DNA of 64,000 bases. Origin: Crossiella equi (GTDB taxonomy: Bacteria; Actinomycetota; Actinomycetes; Mycobacteriales; Pseudonocardiaceae). The translations under genes and the position numbers were made by a program. Below the pieces are notes generated by a model that did no database searches, was not told the origin of the DNA, and saw only the letters and a list, made by a program, of their open reading frames with translations. Where the stretch lies: contig NZ_JAGIOO010000001.1 of the NCBI RefSeq assembly GCF_017876755.1, forward strand, positions 930,001 to 994,000, given 5' to 3'. Of the stretch, positions 10,166 to 17,510 are shown piece after piece (the stretch's first letter is position 1; every line of letters begins with the position of its first letter).

Positions 10166-11022
10166 GCACCGGGAAGAAGGCCCGGTTGCACCGGATCCTG
10201 CACCAGCACGGACTGCGCAACGGCACCGCGCTGTTCCTGCCCTACGACCAGGGGCTGGAGCACGGACCACGCGACTTCTTCCCCAACCCCGCCGCCGGGG
10301 ATCCCCGGTATGTCCTCAAGCTGGCCCTGGAGGGCGGCTTCAACGCGGTCGTGGTCCAGATCGGGCTGGCGGAGAAGTTCTTCTGGGACTACGCGGGCGA
10401 AGTGCCCCTGGTGCTCAAGCTCAACGGCAAGACCGACCTCCCGCCCGACGACCAGGCCAGGTCCCCGGTCAACGCCTCGGTGGCCGATGCCGTGCGCCTG
10501 GGCGCCGACGCGGTCGGCTACACCCTGTACGTGGGCACCCCGGCGCAGGAAGCGGACTTCGAGCACTACCACCAGGTCCGCGCCGACGCCCAGCGGTTCG
10601 GCATGCCGCTGGTGGTGTGGGCCTACCCACGAGGCTCGGCGGTGGCCGCGAAGGGCGGCAAGGACTCCTTCTACGCGGTGGACTACGCCGCCCGCACCGC
10701 GGCCGAGCTCGGGGCGGACGTGGTCAAGGTGAACTTCCCGCACCCGGACAAGCAGACCGGGGTACCTGGCTGCTACCGGGAGGAGTTCACCTCGCAGCGG
10801 GCGATCGACGCGGTGGTGCGCTCGGCGGCCCGCACCATGCTCCTGGTCTCCGGTGGTGAGCGCGCGGGCGAGGACGCCATGCTGGACAAGGCGAGCCAGG
10901 CCATGGCCGCCGGTGCCACCGGCCTGATCTTCGGGCGCAACGTCTGGCAGCGCGATCACGAGCAGTCGCTGCGCTTCGTCGCCCGGCTGCGGGAGGTCCT
11001 CGGCCACTACCCGGCCTGCTGA
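10129..11022 (+). CDS. class I fructose-bisphosphate aldolase (DhnA/archaeal type)
   Basis: Cleaves or forms fructose 1,6-bisphosphate through a Schiff base. The 297-aa protein matches the DeoC/FbaB family: PYDQGLEHGP near residue 40, GYTLYVGT, PLVVWAYPRG, the Schiff-base lysine in ADVVKVNFP (about residue 200) and LLVSGGER in the phosphate-binding region. GAGGCGAGCCCC precedes the ATG. It overlaps the maturation protease gene, so it is the last cistron of the hydrogenase operon and is probably induced with it, which suggests a switch of sugar metabolism when the hydrogenase is made. Its 3' end overlaps the convergent gene by 16 bp. Confidence 0.93.
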   Translation: MSARETLDKRGLSTGKKARLHRILHQHGLRNGTALFLPYDQGLEHGPRDFFPNPAAGDPRYVLKLALEGGFNAVVVQIGLAEKFFWDYAGEVPLVLKLNGKTDLPPDDQARSPVNASVADAVRLGADAVGYTLYVGTPAQEADFEHYHQVRADAQRFGMPLVVWAYPRGSAVAAKGGKDSFYAVDYAARTAAELGADVVKVNFPHPDKQTGVPGCYREEFTSQRAIDAVVRSAARTMLLVSGGERAGEDAMLDKASQAMAAGATGLIFGRNVWQRDHEQSLRFVARLREVLGHYPAC

Positions 11023-12326
11023 GGCGGTCGGGGGCGAACCAGTGCCCGGCTCCCGCTCACGAGCTGGGCGCTGAACCAGGAGCACGCCAGCCTGGCCAGC
11101 CAGCCGCGCGCCGTCGCGGTGGTGAAGTCGTGGTCGGCGTCCGGGACGAGCTCGGCGCGGCTCTCGCCCCTGATCCGTTCCCGGGCGCGCACCGCGCGGT
11201 CCAGGCCGCGCTCGTCCAGACAGGGCACCAGGAACAGCGTTGCGCTCTGCACCCGGTCCAGCACGGACAGCCTCAGGTCCGGGCGGCCTCCGCCGACCAC
11301 GATGGCCCTGACCGCGGTGCCGCGCTCGGCCGCGGTGCGCAGCACCACAGCGGTGCCCAAGCCGATGCCGAGCAGGCCCGTGGCCAGCCCTCGCGTGGCC
11401 TCGTGCTCGCGCAGCCGGTGCAGCACACCCGCCAGCCGCAGGGCGAGGACGTGGCTGTCCGCGGCGCCGACCTGCCGGGCGTCGTTCTGGCCGGTCAGCA
11501 GGTCCACCGACAGCGTGGCGAAGCGGTGCTGGTTGAGCCGCCCCGCGACGTGGCCGGGCCAGGCCCCGGGCCGGGCACTGGCACTCGCGTGCGCGAGCAC
11601 CACCAGCCCGCGGGGTTGCCCTGGCACCTGGAGCACCCCGGGCAGGCCGAGCGGTCCGGTCCGGGTCCGCTCACCGGCCACGCCGTTCGCCCGGACCGCC
11701 GGGCGCCGGAGGAACCCGGCGAGCTCGTTGTCGGTCACCGCGCGGAAGTCGCGGTAGTGCTGGCCGACCTCGGCGAACCACCGGGGTGCCTGGAGGTAGA
11801 CGAGCTCCTCGGCCAACTCGGCCACCCGCGCCGCGGCGGCCGGCGCGCAGACCGGGGTCGCGAACACGAGCCTGTCCGCGCCCCGCGCCCGTGCCACCTG
11901 GCAGGCCGCCCGCGCGGTCACCCCGCTGGCGATCCCGTCGTCGACCACGACCGCGGTACGGCCGTGCAGATCCCGGGGTGAGGAGATGCCGCGCAGGACC
12001 TCCCGGAGCCGGGCCAGCTCCGCCCTGGCCACCCTCTCGGCCGCGGCCAGCTGCCCGGCGTCCAGACCGGCCTGCCGGATCGCGTCGCCGTCCAGCACCC
12101 GGACGCCGCTCTCGCCAACGGCTCCCAGCGTCGCCCAGGGCGGCCTCGGTGACACGATGCGCACCACGGGCACCGCGCACGGCACGCCACCGATCCGTCG
12201 CGCGACCTCGTCCGCGACCGGTGTGCCGCCGTGCGGAACACCCAGCACGACCACGTCCTCGCCACGCAGGTGCCCCAGCCGTTCGGCCAGCCGCCCACCC
12301 GCCTCGCGGCGATCGCTGAATGCCAT
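11007..12326 (-). CDS. phosphoribosyltransferase fused to a dienelactone-hydrolase-like domain
   Basis: Two domains in 439 aa. Residues 1-215 are a PRTase-fold domain with the PRPP-binding motif TAVVVDDGIASGVTARAA. Residues 225-439 are an alpha/beta-hydrolase domain (GLVVLAHASASARPG, SVDLLT, VGGGRPDL, final DADHDF). The nucleophile elbow, usually GxSxG in this family, reads GIGLG, so the serine is absent while the late histidine remains; the hydrolase half may be inactive. Such fusions are common near actinobacterial stress genes; the substrate is unknown. The start at 12326 is chosen because homology begins there (MAFSDRREAG). A DosR-like box lies 66 bp upstream. Confidence 0.85.
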   Translation of the reverse strand: MAFSDRREAGGRLAERLGHLRGEDVVVLGVPHGGTPVADEVARRIGGVPCAVPVVRIVSPRPPWATLGAVGESGVRVLDGDAIRQAGLDAGQLAAAERVARAELARLREVLRGISSPRDLHGRTAVVVDDGIASGVTARAACQVARARGADRLVFATPVCAPAAAARVAELAEELVYLQAPRWFAEVGQHYRDFRAVTDNELAGFLRRPAVRANGVAGERTRTGPLGLPGVLQVPGQPRGLVVLAHASASARPGAWPGHVAGRLNQHRFATLSVDLLTGQNDARQVGAADSHVLALRLAGVLHRLREHEATRGLATGLLGIGLGTAVVLRTAAERGTAVRAIVVGGGRPDLRLSVLDRVQSATLFLVPCLDERGLDRAVRARERIRGESRAELVPDADHDFTTATARGWLARLACSWFSAQLVSGSRALVRPRPPQQAG

Positions 12327-12658
12327 CTGCCTGCCTTTCCCGGAAGTCGACTCCGCTGCGGCACGGTTCCTGTTCTTCGCCCGCGTGCACAGGGTCCGAA
12401 GACCCGGACAACTCGGGACCACCGCCGGTGCGGAAACGGCGACGCTTCTCTGAGCAGGCGCTGACCGAACCGCTCCGGGAAACGTGAGGACGGCGCACTG
12501 GGCCGGACCCGAGGCCACTGTCCGTCCCAGGAGCTGCCCGGCAGGCTGGACACAGGCCCCCACCGCACCAGATCCCCCCGGCTCCGCGTGGACGCCGACG
12601 TGCCCACCGGCGCGGCGGAGCATGCGCGCCAAGATCACCGCGTTGGCCCGAGTGCCGC
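12327..12658. other. intergenic region with promoter of the PRTase-hydrolase gene
   Basis: A 332-bp stretch between the Acg-family gene (which ends at 12659) and the fusion gene, both on the minus strand. I see no convincing gene. It contains the DosR-like box listed at 12392-12405. Confidence 0.6.
12392..12405. promoter_or_regulatory. DosR/DevR-like box upstream of PRTase-hydrolase gene
   Basis: GGGTCCGAAGACCC is a 14-bp match to GGGnCnnnnGnCCC and a perfect 5+5 palindrome (GGGTC/GACCC). It is 66 bp upstream of the gene start at 12326, similar to the placement of the other two boxes. Confidence 0.5.
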
Positions 12659-13501
12659 TCACTCCGGTTTCGGCCGCGGGCGCTCGCCGGAGGCCTCCGC
12701 CCCCTCCAGCGGAGCCACCACAGGCACCCCGCTCACCGCCCGGGCACGCACCCCCACCGCCAACTGCGGAACCCCGCCCAACCCGAAACGCCGGGCGAGC
12801 TCACCCCGCAGACCAGGATCGTGGAACGGGGCGACCAACGGACCAGCGGCCAGACCACCTTCGGCCGCGGCCAGCCGGACCCGTTGCAACGCCGCACCCG
12901 CACGCACCACATCGGCACGCTCATCTCCCCCGGTCACCACGAGCATCCCCCCGGTGAGACCTCGCACCTGCTTGGGCGTGTGCGCCGCACCGGCCAGGGC
13001 ATCGGCCACGGCCAACGCGGCCACCGGGCACAGCCAGTGCGCCCGGACCCGAATCTCCCTGGCCGCGACGAGCAGCGGCTGGGCCTGGACCCCGGTCAAC
13101 GGCTCACCCGACAGCGGCAGATGCGCGGTGTGCCTGCGCACCCGCGTGATCGCCGCGTACCGGGCGTGGTCGGCGGCGGAGGGCGGCTCGACCCTGGCCG
13201 CGGTGACCACGGCCAGCAGGTCCGGCTGCCGGGAGCGGACCGGGAAACACACCGTGCTCCGCCACCCCATCGCCCGCAGGGCGACCACGACGTTGGCCAG
13301 GGCCGAGCCGCAGGCCAGCAGCCGGGTGCGCGCGGTCGGGTCACCAGGAACCGCCGGGTGCATCTGCTCGTAGAACAAGACCCGGCGCCCGTGCAGCTCC
13401 ACCACACACGGCTGCGGCGAGCCCAGGTCCGGTGCCCGCCGGGCCGCCCGGTCCAACAGCTTCCGCTGCTGAGCGGAGAAGAACTCCACCACAGGCATCA
13501 C
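12659..13501 (-). CDS. Acg-family FMN nitroreductase-like protein
   Basis: The 280-aa protein resembles the mycobacterial Acg family, nitroreductase-fold proteins that bind FMN, are induced with the DosR regulon and may sequester FMN instead of reducing substrates. Visible: a nitroreductase-type N-terminal half (LLDRAARRAPDLGSPQPCVV), the central ACGSALANVVVALRAMGW stretch (family: ACGAALxNLRLAL) and a C-terminal FGLGGVPQLAVGV motif. Start ATG at 13501 or 13498. Co-location with a group 3b hydrogenase recalls the M. smegmatis DosR region. No strong box is seen directly upstream. Confidence 0.8.
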   Translation of the reverse strand: MMPVVEFFSAQQRKLLDRAARRAPDLGSPQPCVVELHGRRVLFYEQMHPAVPGDPTARTRLLACGSALANVVVALRAMGWRSTVCFPVRSRQPDLLAVVTAARVEPPSAADHARYAAITRVRRHTAHLPLSGEPLTGVQAQPLLVAAREIRVRAHWLCPVAALAVADALAGAAHTPKQVRGLTGGMLVVTGGDERADVVRAGAALQRVRLAAAEGGLAAGPLVAPFHDPGLRGELARRFGLGGVPQLAVGVRARAVSGVPVVAPLEGAEASGERPRPKPE

Positions 13502-14088
13502 AGATCACCCGGTGCCACTGTCCTGGAACCCCACCCCGCCTCGTGGTGGGTGCCCGCCCCGGGAAACCTGAGCGGCCAAGCCCGAGCGGATGGCTGCCAG
13601 CGCGGTGCGCTCCACACTCGTCCTCCTCGATCGCGCCGCCCGGAGCGGCATCCCCGTTGCTGCCGATGCTGCTCCCGAGGAAGCCACCGGGGCAGAGGCA
13701 CACGCCCCTCGGCACCGGGCCCAAAGGCCGGGACTCCCGGACCCGCGGGTCAGGCCGAGTGCGCTCCGTTGTGCCCAACCCGATCGGCCGGAAGCAGCTC
13801 TCCTCCTGCACGAAGCGCAGGCGGGACAGCCATCAGGTCCTCGGCCTGCCCGGGATGGATGCCACCTGGCGCCCCGGCCGCATCGAGGAGGTCACCGAGG
13901 CGGCGGGTGGGCCGTTCGATCTCGGTGTCGCCCGGCACGTCGTCCGCGAGGCCTCCTCGGCCGCACCACCGACGCCGCGCCCGCCAACACCGTGCGCTCC
14001 CGGTCGGCTCCTGTTCCGCTGTGCCCAGCGGGTGTGCGCACCCGCCGGGGCGTTGTCCGGTGCCGGGGAACAGCGGCCGGACGACAAC
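13502..14088. other. gap of about 590 bp without a recognised gene
   Basis: Several overlapping frames are open but none has convincing codon bias or a recognisable product. The best candidate is a minus-strand frame at 13750-13938 (GTG start, about 62 aa, charged and hydrophilic), which I do not recognise. A weak DosR-like sequence (GGGCCCAAAGGCCG, one mismatch in the right half) is at 13717-13730. It may be decayed coding DNA. Confidence 0.4.
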
Positions 14089-14811
14089 TCAGCCGATCTC
14101 CACGTCCCGGATGTCCACGCTGATCGGCAACCACGACCGGTCCGCCGTCCCGTCCTCCTTCCGCAGGTGCACCCGCCGCTGCGTGGGCACGACCAGACCG
14201 CCGACGCTCTGGTGCCCGGACACGTAGTGCGCCACGGGCGACTTGCCGTTGACATCGGGTGCGTAGTCCATGCGCCGCAGCAACGACTCCGAGTCGAAGT
14301 AGTACCGCTGCACCCGGCTGTGACTGTCCACGCTGTCCGGGAAGGTCACGCTCAACACCCGCCACCGCTCCCCGTCCTCCTCCCAAGGATCAACCTCCTG
14401 GGCCGAAGCCCCGGCCCAGGAGAAGGCATAGGGCTCCAGGAAGTAGTGCGACAGCGCGTACCCGCGGAAGTACGCCAGCTGCGCCACGCTCCACTCGGTG
14501 TCCCGGGTGTACCCCGCGAACGTCGCGCGCGGGTTGTCCAGCTCCGCCACGACGGTGCCGTCCGCCTCGGTGACGCTGACCCGGTCCTCCTTCTTCGAGT
14601 ACACGAACACGCGCCCGCTGGCCGAGCTGGTCACGCGGAGGTGCTGTTCCTGCAACCGCGCCTCGACCTGGTCGGTGGCCGCGAAGTCCGGGTGGCCCTT
14701 CGAGGCCCAGAACGGGCCACCGGAGGTGACGGTCGCGCGCAGCGTGCTCGCCCCGCGCCAGCGGGCCAGGCCACCGTGGGCGGCCAGCACCCCGGTCAAC
14801 AGGTCGGTCAT
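14089..14811 (-). CDS. hypothetical protein, LolA/outer-membrane-lipoprotein-sorting-like
   Basis: A 240-aa protein without signal peptide. It begins MTDLLTGVLAAHGGLARWRG, which resembles soluble proteins with a LolA-like half-barrel (e.g. GxxxWxxxxSL openings), and has alternating short beta strands and aromatic residues (YYFDSESLLRRMDY, GLVVPTQRRVHL). The function is unknown. The start at 14811 follows GGAGTGAAC; the upstream frame to 14850 covers the operator and is not used. It is divergent from an HxlR regulator that probably controls it. Confidence 0.75.
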   Translation of the reverse strand: MTDLLTGVLAAHGGLARWRGASTLRATVTSGGPFWASKGHPDFAATDQVEARLQEQHLRVTSSASGRVFVYSKKEDRVSVTEADGTVVAELDNPRATFAGYTRDTEWSVAQLAYFRGYALSHYFLEPYAFSWAGASAQEVDPWEEDGERWRVLSVTFPDSVDSHSRVQRYYFDSESLLRRMDYAPDVNGKSPVAHYVSGHQSVGGLVVPTQRRVHLRKEDGTADRSWLPISVDIRDVEIG

Positions 14812-14817
14812 GTTCAC

Positions 14818-14855
14818 TCCTAATTTAGGACCAACTGGTATCACGAACATACCAG
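14818..14855. promoter_or_regulatory. two inverted repeats between divergent genes (HxlR operator candidate)
   Basis: CTGGTAT-N7-ATACCAG (14835-14855) is a perfect 7-bp inverted repeat. TCCTAA-T-TTAGGA (14818-14830) is a perfect 6-bp one that overlaps the ribosome site of the minus-strand gene. Both lie in the short divergent spacer and are far more AT-rich than the surroundings. A -10-like TAAGCT (14869-14874) ends seven bases before the GTG of the regulator, suggesting a leaderless transcript. Confidence 0.65.
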
Positions 14856-14881
14856 ACAGTCCTCGGCGTAAGCTGTGCGCT

Positions 14882-15523
14882 GTGTCGGAGCGGAGTTACC
14901 AGGACGGCTGCGGGGCGGCCGTCGCCCTGGACCAGGTCGGGGAGCGGTGGGCGTTGCTCGTGGTGCGCGAGCTGGTGTTCGGGCCCAAGCGCTTCCGCGA
15001 CCTCAAGGCCGGGCTGCCCCACGCCAGCCAGAACGTGCTCAGCCACCGGCTGCGCGAGCTGGAGGCCGCCGGGGTGGTGCGCCGCGTCGAGCTGGGCCCG
15101 CCCGCCAGCAGCCAGGGTTACGAGCTGACCGCGCTCGGCCGACGGCTGGAGCCCGCGCTGCTGGAGCTCGCCCGCTGGGGCGCGCTGCTGCCGCAAACCA
15201 AGCTCGGTCTCGGCATGGGCACCGACTCGTTCCTGCTGCTGCTCAAGGCCCTCTACCGGCCGCGCGCGCTCAGCACGAGCGTGCGCCTGCACATCGGCGC
15301 GGACTCCGCGCTGGTCAGCCTGACCCCGGAGGCCATCACCGTCGCCCGGGGCGCCGCCGGTCCGGCCGAGGCCGAGCTGCGTGCCGAGGTCACCACGTTG
15401 TGGCGGCTGCTGTTCACCGGGCTGACCCTCGATGCGGCCGTGGCCGCCGGGGATCTCGGGCTGGAGGGCGACCGCGCCGCTGCCGAGGCCTTCCTCACTC
15501 TGTTCCCGGCGCCGGCCAGCTGA
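14882..15523 (+). CDS. HxlR-family winged-helix transcriptional regulator
   Basis: The 213-aa protein has an N-terminal HxlR domain (CGAAVALDQVGERWALLVVR, then FRDLKAGLPHASQNVLSHRLRELEAAGVVRRVEL) with the usual start CxxxxALDxxGxRW. A C-terminal extension of about 110 residues (from GTDSFLLLLKAL, SVRLHIGADSALVSL) looks like an SCP2/sterol-carrier-like ligand domain found in longer actinobacterial members. The GTG start leaves almost no leader. It probably represses itself and the divergent gene through the palindrome at 14835-14855. Confidence 0.88.
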   Translation: MSERSYQDGCGAAVALDQVGERWALLVVRELVFGPKRFRDLKAGLPHASQNVLSHRLRELEAAGVVRRVELGPPASSQGYELTALGRRLEPALLELARWGALLPQTKLGLGMGTDSFLLLLKALYRPRALSTSVRLHIGADSALVSLTPEAITVARGAAGPAEAELRAEVTTLWRLLFTGLTLDAAVAAGDLGLEGDRAAAEAFLTLFPAPAS

Positions 15524-15649
15524 TCAGGCGCGCGCCGCCCACTCCCCCACGGCCGCCGCGGGCAGGTCCTGCCGCGCCGGGTCGCGGCCGGCCGGTCGTC
15601 GGCGCGATCATGAACGCGGCCGATCAGGCTGCACAGCACAAGGAGTCAC

Positions 15650-16396
15650 ATGAAGGCCTCTGAAGTGGTCACGAAGCTGGCCACACCGCTCACCGCGCCC
15701 GCCTACAACCCGCGCCGCACCCGGTTCCGCGACCGCGAGTACCTCAACATCGTCTACCGCACGGACGCGGAGGCGCTGCGCAAGGTCGTGCCGGAGCCGC
15801 TGGAGTTCGACGAGCCGCTGGTGCGCTTCGAGATCATGCGGATGAACCAGGCCAGCAACTTCGGCCCGTACACCGAGGCCGGACAGGTGATCCCGGTGCG
15901 GTTCGGCGAGGAGCACGGCGAGTACCTGCACCAGATGTACCTCGACAGCTTCCCGGCCACCGCCGCGGGCCGCGAGCTCGCGGGCTACCCCAAGTCGATG
16001 GGCTCGCCGAAGCTGGCCGTCGAGGGCAGCGCACTGCTGGGCACCCTGGACCTGGGCTCGGTGCGCGTGGCCACCGCGACCATGGGCTACCAGTTCGAGC
16101 AGATGGACTTCGAGCAGGCGCACAGCGAGATCTCCGTGCCCACGTACATGCTCAAGATCGTGCCCGGCTACCACGGCAAGCCCCGCATCTGCGAGCTGCT
16201 GCGCACCCAGATCACCGACCTGACCATCAAGGACGCCTGGACCGGACCGGCCCGCCTCCAGCTGTTCGAGCACGTGCTGGCCCCGCTGGCCGACCTGCCC
16301 GTGCGCGAGATCGTCTCCGCCAGCCACATCCTCACCGACCTGCGGCTCGCCCCGCTGACGCCGGTGCACGACTACCTCGCGGAGGCCCAGTCATGA
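15650..16396 (+). CDS. adc: acetoacetate decarboxylase
   Basis: Decarboxylates acetoacetate or a related beta-keto acid via a Schiff base. The 248-aa protein is of family length and closely follows the clostridial enzyme pattern: GRELAGYPKSMGSPKL with the Schiff-base lysine, TLDLGSVRVATATMGY, YMLKIVPGYHG, PRICELL, EAWTGP-like DAWTGPARLQLF and EIVSASHILTDL. In the clostridial enzyme the active-site lysine is followed by a second lysine (YPKK); here it is serine (YPKS). AAGGAG precedes the ATG. It overlaps the next gene by 4 bp. Confidence 0.93.
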   Translation: MKASEVVTKLATPLTAPAYNPRRTRFRDREYLNIVYRTDAEALRKVVPEPLEFDEPLVRFEIMRMNQASNFGPYTEAGQVIPVRFGEEHGEYLHQMYLDSFPATAAGRELAGYPKSMGSPKLAVEGSALLGTLDLGSVRVATATMGYQFEQMDFEQAHSEISVPTYMLKIVPGYHGKPRICELLRTQITDLTIKDAWTGPARLQLFEHVLAPLADLPVREIVSASHILTDLRLAPLTPVHDYLAEAQS

Positions 16397-17325
16397 GCGA
16401 GCGCACGATCGCCGTCGTCGGCGCCGGGGTCATCGGCCTGTCCTGGACGACGTTGTTCCTGGCCAAGGGCTTCCGCGTCCGGCTGTGCGACCCGCGCCCG
16501 GACCTTGCGCAGGCCGCGCGCGAGGGCATCGGGCAGTTCGCGCCGACCGTGCCGGGCTTCACCGGCACCGCCGAGGAGCTGCTGACCCGCCTGGAGTTCG
16601 CCCCGGACGCGGTGCACGCCGTGCACGACGTGGTCGCGGTCCAGGAGAACGGCCCGGAGCGCCTGGAGTTCAAGCAGGACCTGTTCGCCGCGCTGGAGAA
16701 GGCCGCCCCGGCCGACGCGCTGCTGCTGTCCTCCACCTCCGGCCTGGTGCCCAGCCTGCTCGGCGAGAAGATGACCGACCCGGGCCGGGTACTGGTCGGG
16801 CACCCGTTCAACCCGCCGCACGTGCTGCCCCTGGTCGAGATCGTGCCCAACCCGGCGACCACCCCCGAGACGATCGCCCGCGCGGTGGCGTTCTACCGCG
16901 AGCTGGGCAAGACCCCGGTCCCGCTGCACAAGGAGAGCCGCGGCTTCGTGGCCAACCGCCTGCAGGGCGCCCTGTTCGCCGAGGCGATCACCCTCGTGCA
17001 GGACGGCGTGGTCGACCCGGCCGAGCTGGACGAGATCGTGCGCACCTCGCTGGGCGTCCGCTGGGCCTCGGTCGGCCCGTTCGAGGCCTTCCACCTGGGC
17101 GGCGGCCCCGAGGGCCTGCGCCACCTGCTCACCCACCTCGGGCCGGGCATGGCGCGCGGCTGGGCCATGCGGCGCACCCCCGAGCTGGACGAGTCCACTG
17201 TGGACATGCTCGCCACCGCGGCCGAGCAGAGCTTCGGCACCGAGGACTACGCGGGCCGCACGCTGCGCCGCGACCGCCGTCAACTGGCCGTCCTGGCGGG
17301 TCTGGAGCAGGCCGAGGAGGCCTGA
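16393..17325 (+). CDS. 3-hydroxyacyl-CoA dehydrogenase-family NAD-dependent dehydrogenase
   Basis: A 310-aa protein with an N-terminal Rossmann motif (IAVVGAGVIGLSWTTLFLAKG), GHPFNPPHVLPLVEIVP and a C-terminal helical domain (GFVANRLQGALFAEAITLV). The single-domain form and motifs fit the L-carnitine/L-gulonate/3-hydroxybutyrate dehydrogenase branch rather than fatty-acid FadB. Translational coupling to acetoacetate decarboxylase suggests that it oxidises a 3-hydroxy acid to a 3-keto acid, which is then decarboxylated. L-carnitine would give dehydrocarnitine; 3-hydroxybutyrate would give acetoacetate. I cannot decide the substrate. Confidence 0.85.
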   Translation: MSERTIAVVGAGVIGLSWTTLFLAKGFRVRLCDPRPDLAQAAREGIGQFAPTVPGFTGTAEELLTRLEFAPDAVHAVHDVVAVQENGPERLEFKQDLFAALEKAAPADALLLSSTSGLVPSLLGEKMTDPGRVLVGHPFNPPHVLPLVEIVPNPATTPETIARAVAFYRELGKTPVPLHKESRGFVANRLQGALFAEAITLVQDGVVDPAELDEIVRTSLGVRWASVGPFEAFHLGGGPEGLRHLLTHLGPGMARGWAMRRTPELDESTVDMLATAAEQSFGTEDYAGRTLRRDRRQLAVLAGLEQAEEA

Positions 17326-17416
17326 TGTCCGAGCGGGCGCCTGTTCGGGCGCCGCTCGTCCATTTTCGGCCACGTTACGAACATTTGTTGACGCGAACCG
17401 ATCAGAACTAGCTAAT

Positions 17417-17450
17417 GGAAGCGGTCCCACACCGGGGTGGGGCCGCTTCC
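17417..17450 (+). terminator. hairpin terminator after the adc operon
   Basis: A 14-bp stem with one G-T pair (GGAAGCGGTCCCAC / GTGGGGCCGCTTCC) and a six-base loop, followed by GGTCTTCTTG. It separates the dehydrogenase from the GH2 gene. Confidence 0.75.
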
Positions 17451-17510
17451 GGTCTTCTTGGCGCCCACCCCACCCCCGCTTGTCTCCCCTGCACTGGAGG
17501 TTGGCGCCCC

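Noticed and set aside
12483-12600. Further DosR-like sequences in the gap, e.g. around GGCCACTGTCCGTCCC
   Set aside because: Half-sites do not have the required spacing.
13750-13938. 62-codon minus-strand frame in the gap after the Acg-family gene
   Set aside because: Hydrophilic and plausible but no family, ribosome site or partner; mentioned only in the gap entry.
17325-17411. 28-codon frame coupled to the dehydrogenase stop (TGATG)
   Set aside because: Too short, no homology seen, composition not coding-like, ends just before the terminator.
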